DNA from: Paralvinella palmiformis
Lineage: Eukaryota; Annelida; Polychaeta; Terebellida; Alvinellidae
DNA length: 64,000 bases
Assembly (NCBI GenBank): GCA_025642065.1
Contig: JAODUP010000573.1
Coordinates: forward strand, 191,501-255,500
Direction: 5' to 3'
Below, one piece after another: positions 1-13,000 of the stretch. Position numbers and translations under genes: made by a program. The notes beneath the pieces are model-generated. The model was not told where the DNA came from and searched no databases. It worked only from the letters and a program-made list of their open reading frames with translations. The first letter of the stretch is position 1, and the number at the start of each line of letters is the position of its first letter.

Positions 1-234
1 ACAAATGGTTATTAAACAGTTAGGTCTGGGGACAGGCTATAGTAGTCCCAGTTTGAAGAGGAGGGACAAACTTTGGCATTCCTGGTGAGATGATAAAATT
101 AATTAATTCCTAAATAGCAATATCTCTATATAGATTACAGGTATGCTATGAGGTGGTGTTACAGTGGGGTTGGAGCCCATGGTATGCAGACCACTTTAAT
201 TAGTTAAATGCTCACTTGGGATGCCACAGTCCTG

Positions 235-266
<32 letters not shown>

Positions 267-282
267 AAGGAAATATAGTGGG

Positions 283-505
283 CTCCGGTGGCCTAGCGGT
301 TAAGTACCGGCACTTCATGCCAACAGTCACAAGTTCGAAGCCTGTAAGAGGTCAAATTTTTACCAAGGATTAATTTCTCAGCTCACAACACGTTAAATGG
401 CGCTATCTTCTCCACTTAATTATTTTAAATAAAGGGGGACGTTTAAGACCCCCTGAGGATGTAAAACACTCTGGCAGTGACCACCATCAGGGACTTTGGC
501 TCCAC
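283..505 (+). mobile_element. tRNA-derived SINE (type C)
   Basis: A tRNA-like head has an A box (tggcctagcggttaag) and a B box (caagttcgaagcc). It is followed by an unrelated body with the hairpin gggggacgtttaagaccccc near 434. The acceptor stem does not pair, so it is not a tRNA gene. Confidence 0.7.
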
Positions 506-1814
506 CTTTCCATAGTTATAATATACTCGTCTAAATTAAAAAGGTCTACACTGAATTAAATCCATAGTAATAACATTTATACGAGATAAATACAGTACAC
601 ATACACTGAATCGGTGACAGACTTAATTTGACTAAATGTCAGTGACATATGATTTAATAACAATGACACACTAGACTTATTACAATCATTTTTCATCGCT
701 ATGGACGCTCTTCCCTGCCAACTTGCTGTGACTTCAGCTATTATAATCGAAGTTGGAGCTGGACAGCTGTCAGAAGGTGGATAAGGCTGCTATTCCCAGG
801 ACCGAGTCAGGTCTCATGGGTTGCAATTGCATATGAATTTTTATTGGCACTGTGTTAAAATGACAGGTTCAGAGGTGGCAACAATTCAGTTTTTAAACAG
901 GGTTACATACAGACTGATTACAGATGCCCAAGGACAGATGATGTTGCTGAAGTTCAAAATGAATTGGTTTTTGCTGCTGATATTGAGGTAGTTTTAAATG
1001 CTAATGCGTGCAAATATTCTGTGTCATAAATCAAATATTATATCCATTAGAATGTTTTTGAACATTTTAGCAGACATTGGTGACTTTGGTAACAATTTAT
1101 TGTTTGAATCTTAATATGTACATTGTGTTAAAAGTTCAGGATGATATTTTGAAAATTAACAAAATTATTGCAGATTTAGTTTTTTCATGGTTTGACAACC
1201 TTTGGACATTTGTGAAAACTACACTTGTTGTTGTTTTCAAACAACTGTACAATCTTTAATATTGATCCAAGTGTTGTGAAATTAAACAACCATATTCTAT
1301 ATATTAATGACTAACACTAACAGAAAATATAAATATATGGACAATATTTTTAATACTTATAAATTATGGTTCATGAAACATGGCACTTGGTGCTATTTTG
1401 CAAGGTTTAAATAAATTAATTTTGGGTGATGTACCGAATTGATCGTTAGATTTGTCATGCTTGTAATGAACCGGTGTATATAATATAGCATTTAATAATA
1501 CATTGCAGTATAGAGAACACATCATGATATTTCCTAGAAGTGTAACTCCAGAGGGAATTAATATATATATATATATAAGGCTTCAAAGATGGCTTTCAGT
1601 TAAGCGTAAAAATGTGTGGTTTAATTTTTTTAATAAGTACTACAAATGGTCAGCAAAAACATCTACTGGATCGATTTTGTTCAAATAAACTTTTTTTTAA
1701 CGTCAGCACTACGTCTCTTTCTTATAAGCTCAATTTTAATATCATTATTCAAGTTGAATTTTTTTAGTTGGGATACCTAGTAGCATGCAACAAAACAAAC
1801 AAGACTGTTGTCCC

Positions 1815-2000
1815 ATATCCGAATCGTGTTCGCTGATGATAAATGTCCGAGCACTCTATGCGTCTGCGCCAAGTTTGAGTTTTTCCGGTGTTCAGGTACA
1901 GAACAGCAAGCCAAGCATCGGAATCGTGTTTGTTGGTGATAAAGATCCGAGCATTCAGCATTAGAACCATGTTCATCAATGTTATTATAAATCTGAGCCA
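1815..2000. repeat. Three imperfect copies of a ~42-bp motif
   Basis: Motif units of the form tccgaatcgtgttcgctgat...aatgtccgagc start near 1817, 1917 and 1960. A diverged copy occurs at about 58640-58676, so the motif belongs to a dispersed element. The family is not recognised. Confidence 0.5.
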
Positions 2001-2152
2001 TTTCATGATTGTTTTTAGTTGTTTATCTGTTGGTATCAGTTTCAGTGACGGGAGCTTAGCTGTAATTACTGCTACTAGTGGTTAATACAAATATTAGATT
2101 AAGTCTATTAATAGGCATTATAATCAGATTAAAGAGAGTCTTATATTTATAT

Positions 2153-2191
2153 AATATTGCATTTGTTATAAATTATAACAAATGCAATATT
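2153..2191. repeat. Perfect 39-bp palindrome
   Basis: Two 19-nt arms (aatattgcatttgttataa and its exact complement) flank one central base. It could be a hairpin or a tiny foldback relic. Confidence 0.85.
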
Positions 2192-2249
2192 TTATGGTTC
2201 CTTTAGCCTAGGAATATCATTTCTACAGGTATACTATTTATTTACGTTT

Positions 2250-2376
2250 TTCTGTTCTAAGTGGAGTTTTTTTAAAGGCAGTATTTTTCCAGGAGATTTT
2301 CAGATTTTGTAAAAATCCAAGGACATTTCCAGGACCTGGAAAATGAATTTTCCAGGTTTTCTTGGAAACGTGAGAT
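2250..2376 (+). mobile_element. Fragment of hAT-like MITE (right end)
   Basis: It matches the right third of the element at 11191-11622, sharing ttttgtaaaa, ccaggacctggaaaatgaa and the closing ttttccagg tracts. Confidence 0.6.
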
Positions 2377-3435
2377 CCCCGATTATTTGTAAAGCTGCAC
2401 GTTTCTTCTATCTTCTATTTCTTTTGCCAACGAGGAATAATTGGCGCATGTGCATTGAGTGCTCGGACCTATAACCCTGAGATACAGGGTTCCTATTCTC
2501 GGATACGTAACCACTTCAAACAAACAATCAGTTTGCAATGCATGTGATTATTCATTATTGGTAGCCTGATTATTGTCATCTTCATATGAGTTATTATAAA
2601 TTTGCACAAATAAAGCAAGTAATCAAGTAAGTATCAACTTTAATTTAGGATAATCTGAAAAAATCGAATGTTGATCAAATCAGTGCCAACCTTGCACTTA
2701 AGAGAGACATCACAGCTATTTAATTCACTATTTTAATGATCCAAACAGATTAAAGCATATCTAATAATAATAACACCCCAGGGCCTGGCCCAGTCCAGGC
2801 ATGTGCGATCATGTCTTAGTCATGAGTCAGTCTGAACTCGTGCGGGATTATTCGGATTCTCATTTACTTACGCCTACACAACTGACTAAATAAGCTTCAG
2901 ATTAGACTATTTTTGATAAAATGTTCACTGAATAAAGTTAAAAGTAGATGTCTATGATTATTAACATGACTGTCACCATGACGATGTCTGACCATGGCCT
3001 GGTGGTATAATAATGGTTTGTGACCATGTGACATGTCACCATGTGGCTGATCATGATATGGTTAAATACCGGCAGTAATAGTTACAGTTAAAAGAAAATA
3101 CAATACAAAGATTTAAAGACCTTTCTTAAATGTATATACAAGCAACAGTTTCACTACTCTAAAAGTTGAAGAATAGTAACATACCATGTTTCTAGTCTAC
3201 TCAGAAATCCGATAGTTCTGGAATGACTACGATCTCGCAACAACATGTAGATCAAGTCTCGATGAAATCTCGAGATTCAATATCCGGTTACGGCAAAAAA
3301 AAACGGTTGGTCTAAAGACCGCACAGACAGCACATTTATTAGAGAGCTTAAATATAGTCTTTGCATATAGTATACATTATTATGGTCATTTTTTTATGGT
3401 TATTTGTGTGTGATGCCGTATATATATATATATAT

Positions 3436-3582
3436 ATATGTCATTGTTTTTTCATGTGGGATCTGTTTATCCCAGCACAAGTGTCCGAAATCCGGTACGA
3501 GTCTTTAATAAGTTTAAACGAGTGCCGCATCGGGCACGAATGCTGGGATAAACCTATCCCACATGAAAAACAATGACATATG
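3436..3582. mobile_element. Foldback MITE with ~40-bp inverted repeats
   Basis: The left arm runs from tcattgttttttcatgtggg to tttatcccagca, and the right arm from tgctgggataaac to catgaaaaacaatga. The arms differ by a few bases. The element sits at a (TA)n tract, consistent with TA-targeted insertion. No coding capacity. Confidence 0.75.
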
Positions 3583-4739
3583 CATTTTCTCGTACGATAG
3601 AAAGCTACAGACGCAAATTTCAATGAAAACTCCACTAAAAGATATTCGTCTGTTTATGTGCGCCGCCATGACGTAGCCACTTGTTGTTATGTATTAATAA
3701 GCCAATATTGTTCTTATTTTCCCTCCATTTCTTGGCAGCCATCCTCTAATTCAGCGGTCTGATGAATGTGTGTTTGGAAAAAAATATTATAATACAGTGC
3801 TTCCAAGTTAACATGAAACCATCTGGAGTGCTGAAGGTTACAACTAGCCTCAAGTGACAATTAGCAGTCTTAATTTCGCATTTTTATTGCCGCTATTTCT
3901 TTCTTCGTTTAAACTCAAATCACAGCAAATTAAAAAATATTTATTCGATTACAGCTATTATATATAACATGGGCTTATGCTAAACTATGAAAGAAAGGGT
4001 GGAATAATTGGGAACTACGTTTTTGTGGAGTAAGATACACGAGCAAGAAGTGACTAAACCACGTGGGATGGGTCTATGTGTGGTGAAAACGCAGCGGAGT
4101 GCGAGAAATATATATGTTGTATGATAACAATTTTAGATAAATTCACATGAGTTATTGTCAAATATTGTTATTTTTCTTTCTGATCTTGGTACCGCACGGA
4201 CGGGCGTGAAACAGGTCTACTGTTCCATTCACTTGACTTGATGGCCCCAGTCAATTCAGTGCGCTTCGTACCGAACCGACGATTGACATATTTATTTATT
4301 CAATATGTTTGTGTACATTATAGATTATAAAACGTTGTTTTTATTGTATGTACATTTGTAAAATGTATTTTATCACATACTTCCCGCCGGGGATATATGA
4401 CTAAATAAAATTGCAATGGATATTGAAGCATAGCCATAGGCAAATACCCGGCTTAACCCTAGGGCTAGGACTAGGCCTAGTTATCTCCTCTGTTAATGTG
4501 AGAATGTGCGTTCGTGTATATTGATGTTACTTCGTGTAAATGTAACTGCCTCACTTTCATTCCAGAATGATGCGACGACAGTTGTATAAAATTGTTTTAT
4601 TGAGGCTGTGTGCATCAGTTATATATTTACACAACACCCGGTATGATAGTACTAGGATGTAGAGATGAGACAGACAGGATCACTGGTTTACCATGGACTA
4701 GAAATCGATGTAACTAGGCCGCAACGAGTTCTGTGCAAT

Positions 4740-4812
4740 TCGTACCCAAGACAACCCGTACCCTTGACAAGACAACTCGTACCCCTGTCTGAGACAACGT
4801 GTACTCCCTTCT
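4740..4812 (+). repeat. Short-period tandem motif, acaacNcgtaccc
   Basis: Four imperfect units (caattcgtaccc, acaacccgtaccc, acaactcgtacccc, acaacgtgtactccc) are spaced 17-26 bases apart. Confidence 0.6.
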
Positions 4813-5142
4813 GATTCAAAATTGTATTTAAGTGTTGCATTTATGTGTGTTCATGTGAACGAGGGTATGTAATCTAACTACAACATTTGAAACACCAAAT
4901 ACTTTTATTAATGTTTTAAGTGTCACTCAGCCTCAATATGCTGAATTGCCCGGCCAATTTTGATTTTAGCTTGATGAGACGTGACTTGTGATCCAACAGA
5001 AGTACTAGTACCAAAGTTCGTGTAGGGGAAGATGGGACAGCTGGCTGTTTGGCATGTAATAAATATGCAGTGCTGCTGCCTTGTCGTTGATATGGTAGAT
5101 TACCAGCAAATTTGACCATATTATTCATATAACGTGAAAATG

Positions 5143-5196
5143 AATACCGTATATAGGCCGTATAGGCCTATATACGGTAGGCCTATATACGGTATT
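5143..5196. repeat. Inverted repeat with ccgtatataggcc arms
   Basis: Perfect 17-nt arms at 5143-5159 and 5180-5196 flank an inner segment made of the same ggcctatatacggta motif. A further ggccgcac...gcggcttatacacggg block follows, which looks like part of a DNA-transposon end. Confidence 0.75.
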
Positions 5197-5879
5197 GTGT
5201 ATAGGCCGCACTTTTGACACCACTAAATCGCCGGCGGATGCGGCTTATACACGGGTCAGACTAAAAGGGAAGGTAATATTTGGCATAACTTAGCAGGGAA
5301 TACAATAATATTGTTTTACAACATTAATAATGAATATATGAACAACAAATTAATTAGGTGTGTTTTCGCTGTTGTCTTTCGAAGCCAAACTTAATCCTGA
5401 TAACCGCCAATGAGTAGTGTGGTGTCGGCCTGTTGTCACGTAATAATTTATGGGTAATGTAGTCAGGGTCAGACTGTCGCTGGTACCAAGGCCGTCTGGG
5501 AACGGCTAGCACATGATTAATTAGCTAGAGGTGTCAAATGATCCGGATCGCAATTAATCTGTTTGATGCACAGGGATACAGAAAACACAGGAATCCAGTT
5601 GTAGGTCCAAATCGGCTGTGATACGAAAATGGCCGCACTATGACCATTACGGCCGCCTCCATAAACTATTAGCGGCAGATTTAATTTTTGGTCTATCTAA
5701 TACGTGTGAGCATGTGTAATTGAACAGAACGACAAATGAGGCCACGCAAAGAATGACCATAGAAGCCACATCAAAGGAAAACTATTACAGCAAACAATGT
5801 GTTAATTACTTCCAAAGTTGGTACATGGGAACTACTAATAAACTACTTCAAACATTATTACGGAAATGAACGCGCAACA

Positions 5880-6770
5880 GCAGACAACCTGAAGGTTGGT
5901 GAAGGAACTTGCTAAACATATGTCTGGTCCAGTTCTTGATTTTGTGTCATCTCAACTTCAACATTCCAGTCCGCAAACATAAAAGCTCCTTTCTAAAGTC
6001 TCCCGGTTAACATAGAGGTGTCACAAAGCTCAAGATTTAACCAGGTTTTAATAAAGCGTTGTTGGACACTTTCAAAATTAAAGTTAATGTAATGGCAGAC
6101 CAGTTGAAATTATGCTGTGTTTATTTTTGATGAACTGGCAATAAAAGAAAATGTGTCATATGAGCATGCTGAGCTGGACGATTTTGGTGATGTTGGAAAT
6201 TTTAAATATTTAGCCAGTCATTGTGTTTATGTTGAGGCGTTTGTCATGTGAGTGGAAGCAACCAATTGGCTATTTTGTAACCAGCAGTACTCCAAGTCCT
6301 GATTTGCTAAAAAATCTTCTTTTGAACTGTATTAAAATTGCAAGTGAATTTAGCCTTATTTTTAAAGCTATAATCTATCACCAAGAGTCAAATAATCAGT
6401 CAATGGCCACAAATCTAGGAGCATCTGTTAGCAAGCCATATTTTATGCACAACAATAATTGTGTCATTGTCTTCTAAAGTCCACCACCTTTATTGAAGAA
6501 TATACACAATGTTTAACCATAAGGTTTCAAGGTCGAAGAGAACAATGTGATGTGGCATCAAATTGTTTTATTTTACTGTACCGATATAATCTTACATATT
6601 AGAATGGCTCCCAAGTTAACACAAAAACATGTGGATTTGCCAGTGTTTTCAGGGAGAGTGAAAGGGTGGACACAAGGTCAACCCTGGTGCCACACAATTC
6701 CATATTGCCTTTTGACAGATCATGGTCAATCGCATTTTGTACACAAGTGATTTGTCTAACTGTCAGCAGG
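5880..6770 (+). pseudogene. Decayed P-element/THAP9-type transposase
   Basis: Conceptual translation across frames gives blocks typical of P-element-like transposases. Near 5921 there is a GPVLDFVSSQL block. Near 6090-6190 there is LCCVYFDELAIKE with the FDE aspartate region. At 6223-6477 there is WKQPIGYF followed by SNNQSMATNLG and KPYFMHNN. At 6600-6660 there is RMAPKLTQKHVDLPVFS. Stops and frame changes separate the blocks, so it cannot be functional. No THAP zinc finger was seen upstream. Family assignment is from remembered motif patterns. Confidence 0.55.
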
Positions 6771-7123
6771 ATGCCAGTGTATTTCTATTTAATTTAAAAT
6801 GTATTGCTCCAGTCCAAACTACCAGTTTCTTCTTCCAAGATACCTGAAGCAATCAGGTCTCATAGATATTTTGGTGAATATTAAATTTTATTTTTATTGT
6901 GTATTTTTAAATGTTTCTGAAAGTAATGGAACTTCAGTAAATGTTGATTAACAATTATATCATTAAATACTTTAATGATAAGTTTGATGACTGATAATAT
7001 AATATAACTATAAATGGCAGACATTTTAGAAGCAGTGGAACTCATGTGGGCAATAATTTAGAACTTAAGCTACTAGTTCTATAGATCACATCAATTGGGA
7101 TTCTGGAATTGCACCACGGGAAG

Positions 7124-7411
7124 GGGTCAATTCAATTCCGGAATTGATTGTCAATTTCAAAATTGGAATAGATTATTTAAAAATAAATGGAATTGATAAA
7201 TTTTGAATTAGAGTTTCCTACAAAAAATTAATCCACAAATTAATTTACCATTTAATTTTTTTAATCTGAAATATTTCTTCCAGGACAATGCTACTTGGAA
7301 TATAAACTACTCGGAGTACCTACTCCTAGTAAATAGTGTGTAAAAAAACGGAAGTGCAATCAATACATTTGGAATTGATATATGTGATATTGACCAAATG
7401 AAATTGACCCC
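7124..7411. mobile_element. MITE with ggggtcaatt termini
   Basis: The left end ggggtcaattcaatt mirrors the right end aaatgaaattgacccc. The interior is AT-rich and non-coding. The left end recurs at 24599-24650. Confidence 0.6.
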
Positions 7412-7564
7412 AGGTCTGATTTTCTTTAATAAACAAAGATTAGCCAAACCCAGGTGCACATTGAAAACCTCCATTCTAACACACAAGTAGAGTAATAGTT
7501 CTGTCTTAGATATCTGCTCCGTGTTCAAAGATAATTTACTTCCAGATAATATATCTGTGAACAT

Positions 7565-7741
7565 TGATGTTTTATGGGCACTTTTATGCACATGGTAGGC
7601 CAATATGATCAGAACGACCTCCAAATGTAATTAAGCGAAGTCAAAAATGAAATGCCCTTCAGATATGCCCACGCTGAGATTCTAACTCGGTGGTAGTGAT
7701 CTGTGGTCCAATGTGCTACCAACTAGACCATAGAGGCGCCC
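7565..7741 (-). mobile_element. tRNA-derived SINE (type A), old copy
   Basis: It matches the young copy at 63334-63521 along its whole length: tRNA head at 7660-7741, tail motif tatgggcacttttatgcacatgg at the left. It is diverged by point changes. Confidence 0.75.
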
Positions 7742-8217
7742 ATATACAATACCTATACATGTATTTAACATGAAACAATGGTTAGAAAATACTGAAATCA
7801 TCTGAAACAATTTTTTATATTAGTGAAACGAGTGTTTCCTTATTTTTAAATCAAAGGTTTTACAAGTACAAAGAAATTGACACATTATGGATTCTGGTTA
7901 AGCGACAAATTATGCAAACTTTATTACTGACATCTACAAAATAACCAATACAAAATGGACCATAAACATAATGTTTTAGTATTGAAGAAACAGACACAAT
8001 ACACAGGCACTGGAGATAAACATTTAAATACACATTGGAAAATATCAGTATTTTTACATGGAAGAGAAGTGATGGTATAATGGTACAATAATAAATACAG
8101 AATTAGTGCAGAATATTATAAAAAAGAATCTCCTGACTACATGACGACAGTATAATAATAATCTGAAGACAAGTGTATCTCTGACATAACATGGAATGGC
8201 CATCAAGATTTAACCAC

Positions 8218-8223
8218 TTTATT
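8218..8223 (-). terminator. CCT8 polyadenylation signal
   Basis: AATAAA on the minus strand lies about 100 nt past the CCT8 stop codon and is the first canonical hexamer there. It implies a short 3' UTR ending near 8200. Confidence 0.6.
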
Positions 8224-8324
8224 AATGTTACATTCTCATGTGTATATTATGTGCTTATAAACATATGCCTGATAACTGCTCTTCATAGGTAATATCTAAT
8301 TGTGCTAATAGGTGGCAGCACAGA

Positions 8325-9992
8325 TCAATCATCTTCATCCCAGTTTTTGCTATTTTTAGGCTTCGGTCCACCAGCAGGTTTGGCCATAATAATCTGTAAA
8401 ATTATACCACATAAACATTTATGTGGACTACAGAAGGTCATCATGACAAGAATGTTATACGTTTATGACACTAAAAAAGAGACAATATGCTAATAATTTA
8501 AAAACATCGACTCCACTTTAGTAAAATATAGAAACAAATGGTTAATAGAATCAATTAATTATAACATATATAATTATTTAACAAGTTTTATTCAAATTTG
8601 GTCCAAAATATGGTTAAATTAGGTTTCTGTTTGGTCAAAATACATACACATTCTTTTGCTAATTACTTCATCAATAAAGAGACATAAACATGTACAAATA
8701 AACACAACAGACATACAAGCAAACACAACAGACATACAAGCAAACACAACAGACATACAAGCAAACATAACAGATATAAGCAGACAAAACACATACAAGC
8801 AGACACAACACATATATACACACAAAACACATACAAGCAGACAAAACACATACAATCAGACAAAACATACATGCAGACAAAACGCACATAAACAACACAT
8901 GTACAAACAGACACTATACATAAAAACAAATAAAACACGCACAAATATTGCTGACTAACCTGATCTACTCTTAGTATGGTACAAGATGCTGTGGATGCAA
9001 ACTTGATGGCCCAATATTTAGTAAGATACAGATCCAGAATACCTGCTTCTACTGAATCGATCACCTCTGGAGAACCAGCCTAGAAAGCAAACAATAACAA
9101 CAACAACAACACTGATTATGGGTTCAGTAATATTTTATGAGACATATGAAGTCGGAGTGAGTCAAGTTTTAAAAAAAAATGTGGCAAAAATATATATTAT
9201 TTCTTTTCGACATATTTGATATGACCATTATAGAAAAAACAGGAATTACAAATATAAAAAGAAAAAATTAATATATCCCGAGCAAAAAAGAAAGTGGAAG
9301 CTCTTGTAGTTTTAACACATTAAAATAATGATCTCATTTCTCATAACAGAGTCTCACCCATCATTAACTTCCACCCATCTTTAACTTATTAAAGAATCTG
9401 TTAATTTATGCCTACCCTTCAATCAACATAATATTAGTACTATTATCTTGTGTGTTTAATTTATCCAGCTCGTGATACTAACCTCTATGTCTATACCAGC
9501 ATTTTGCTGACCTTCTTCATGTACAGCATATAGCTTAGATAACACTTCTGTGGCCTGAAAATATTAATCAAAACTTTCACATGTTATTACGGGTCATCCA
9601 TAATTATTATAATTGCTGGGGGAAAGACATAAATGCGTTTTATTTTTCAAAATTATGAAAAAAAGTCCCATTTAATAGCTAACTTGCTGATCCTCACACT
9701 ACAGGAGAGGTAAAAACCTCCAAAATGACTATTGACACCATTTGTCAAATATCTTTAATATTATGAAACTGGTACTAACAGTCTTTTATTAAGAAAAACA
9801 ATAACTTTAAAACATTTAATCATCATTTTCACCTGTATACTTTCAAGTGAGGGGGGGGGTGTTCAAGTGTACATTTTGTACACTTTATGACAATTATAAT
9901 AATTACATATGGCCTATTATTGTTATTCCTATTATTACTCTTATCATTATTAGTACAGTATTATAGTATTAATAATAGAGGGATGGATTTGT

Positions 9993-10089
<97 letters not shown>

Positions 10090-13000
10090 GACAGACAGAC
10101 AGACAGACGTGTATTGATACAAACTAAACTGTATTTATAATAAAGGTTTTCTAAATACACAAACATTGTTCACCTGAATAATGTTTGTGTATGTGTATTA
10201 CCTACGTTCTCACACGTATCTACCTAACTGAGATAGTCAAGTGTTAAGTAGGCAGTTTAAACACATACCTTGATACCTGTATTCTCAGCTATAGCCATTG
10301 GTAGAGCTTCAAAAGCTTCAGCAAATTTTTTGATGGCATACTGCTCCAGGCCAGGACACGTCTGATAATGGTGTATGGGAACAATAAACAGCATTGTTGG
10401 ATTATTTAGAGATAACATAAATAAGATTACAATATCTGGATGCTGTGTGTGTGTATCTCTCTGTGTGTTTGTCCGTATCTTTAAAAAAACATACCTCTCC
10501 ATAAGAAGCGAGCCTTTTAGCTAATTCTATTTCTGTGGCACCTGCGCCAGCTACTAGCTTTTTGTTCTGAAAGTTAAAAATATTATATTATTAAACAAAG
10601 CATAATTTAGGAAATATAAAAACCTAGGTACAAAATATATAATAAATTCTCTTAACAGTAAGAAAACAAGAACACACACCTTGGTGAGAGCCTTGAAGGT
10701 ATTTACACCATCATCGACAGCTCTCTCTATATCATCCATGATGTTATCTGTTGCACCTCGTATTACAATTGTTGCAATAGCACTTTCATCATTATCTGTC
10801 CAAAAAAAAACAAAAAACAAACCCACAACCATTTAGCATTAACATGAACTCACAAGTGTTACAGACTAGATCTAAGTATCAATCAAACAATTACCTTGTT
10901 TAAAGATCACAACTGATGTACCACCTATCTCATCAACCTTTACCAGGTCACAGTGTCCTGCCTCATCTGGTGTTGGAGGGGTCTGGATAGCAAAATAAAA
11001 TATAATTTTGTTGTTTTATAACCAACATTATACACCTTGTGAGCTAAATGAAAGTGTTCTCTCAGGGGAATATCACGAAATGAGTTCTGCTGTTTAGCCT
11101 CCATAAAGAAACATCCCACAAACAAAGATATGGAGTTAGATTTGAATCCATAACCTGAAGATTTGCAGCACAGTGCTCTAACATGGTTCCCACATCCAAC
11201 GAAATATTATTTCCCAGGATATTTCCAGGATAAACTTACCATTTTTCAGGACAAAGTATACAAGATTTAAACGTAATAAATGAAGATACGTATATTTAAT
11301 CAATGTATAATTTATTATTGACATTTTTATGGTATAGCCTCCTCCTCATCCCTTATCTAGCTGTCTGAGTCACCCACTTATTTAAATTTTAATTAACATG
11401 GGACATCAAGACTATGTACCAGTACTCTTTTTCGTCTATCATCATAATTTTCTTCTACAGACATAATATTCTTCTAGAGGCTTTTTTTATTCTAAGTCGA
11501 TTTGTTTTCAGACATTTTTTTTTTTATCCAGGACATTTCCTGATTTTGTAAAATTCCAGGACATTTTCAGGACCTGGAAAATGAATGTTATTTTCCAGTT
11601 TTTCCAGGACATGTGGTAACCTGGTCTAACTGCTGTGCCATCAGTGTCCTAAAGATATTGAACTTCAGGCATTAGATATCTTTTCCAAGCCTTAGCAATG
11701 TCTTAATATTTACAAAACATGAAGAGTAGATTTCTCAATAATTACAGCATGTTGTTGTATTTGTAGCTACAATTAATTATATTCCAGTTTTATGTTATAT
11801 ACCTGACAACTGAAGAAAATAAAACTTACTAGTCTTGGTAGTGGGGTGGCTCCAACAGTCTTACACAGTCTACGGATATCAAACTTTGATGTCAATCGTA
11901 CGACCATCAGATTGTACTTGTTACAATAATGTAGATAAAGCTCCCCGACTTTACCTCCACTAACGATAACATTACAACCAGCATCGGCTATGGATTTCAC
12001 ATGCTAATTAGAATAAATATAAAAATTAGGCTAACATCTCTCAACTAGATGGTGTTCTAATTCTAACTTGAAATGTTGCTCAACACAAAATATTACTTAT
12101 TGAAGAACATGTAGTTTTTCATCAATTATTACTGCACACACACACACACACGGACACGCACACACACACACAGAGACAAAACCAGGAATAAATAGTAATT
12201 TTATAATAAAAATCATGACTGAATTATTATTATTATAAGTTAGTGCTGATTATTATATTTACAGCTTCTACTTGATCCTCTTCTCCTGTACTATAGTCAA
12301 GTAGTTCTTGTGCTGTCTTGATCAACACCGTTCCCTAATAAAACGTAAATATAACAAAAACAAAAGTAATCTATAAATGATACAGAACAAAGAGATCACG
12401 ATGATCAGATACTGATATCATCAGAAATGATAGAACAATAATTTATCTACAAGATGACCTCATTCATTAGTTAAATCGTATTTATGATTACTTCAAAGGA
12501 AATTACCTAAAACTCATATTAGACGAGTGGATAACCACCATTTACCATACAAAAAGGTGTCCCAAATAAATGCTTATTTTTAGTCTATTCCAAATTATAT
12601 TGAAAATTAAGACAACTAACAACCACGTACCAAATAAAAACATTCTCCATACGTCAATCTAACTTCCTAAACTTTTAAACTTCTTTTTCAGTTTGGCAGC
12701 AAGATTTTATTTTAAATTTGATGCTGTCCCACATAAACTGAGTTATTAATAAAGATCAATTTTATATTGTAATTAACATATTTCACAATCAAAAGTCATG
12801 TTGACAATTACCAGGAAAATTATTGAAGAAATCTACAAATAAAACACAAGACTTAGACACATGTAGAATTAGACACATGACCTTAATTAAAGGTTGGAAC
12901 AATCATTTACCTTAGTTTCAGTCTGAAGCAGGTCTAGTGGACAGGTATATATGGCTAGTTTAGCATCCGTCACCTTTGACACATCACCCTCAACGTGTCG

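Noticed and set aside
283..355. Functional tRNA gene
   Set aside because: A and B boxes are present but the acceptor and other stems do not pair and a SINE body follows. The same applies to the heads at 7660, 50379 and 63440.
8656..9064. Cys/Val/Leu-rich ORFs on both strands
   Set aside because: They are shadows of the CA-rich 21-bp repeat plus CCT8 exon 16 on the minus strand.
9887..10166. ORFs over the (ACAG)n tract
   Set aside because: Microsatellite translations only (DRQT or CLSV repeats).
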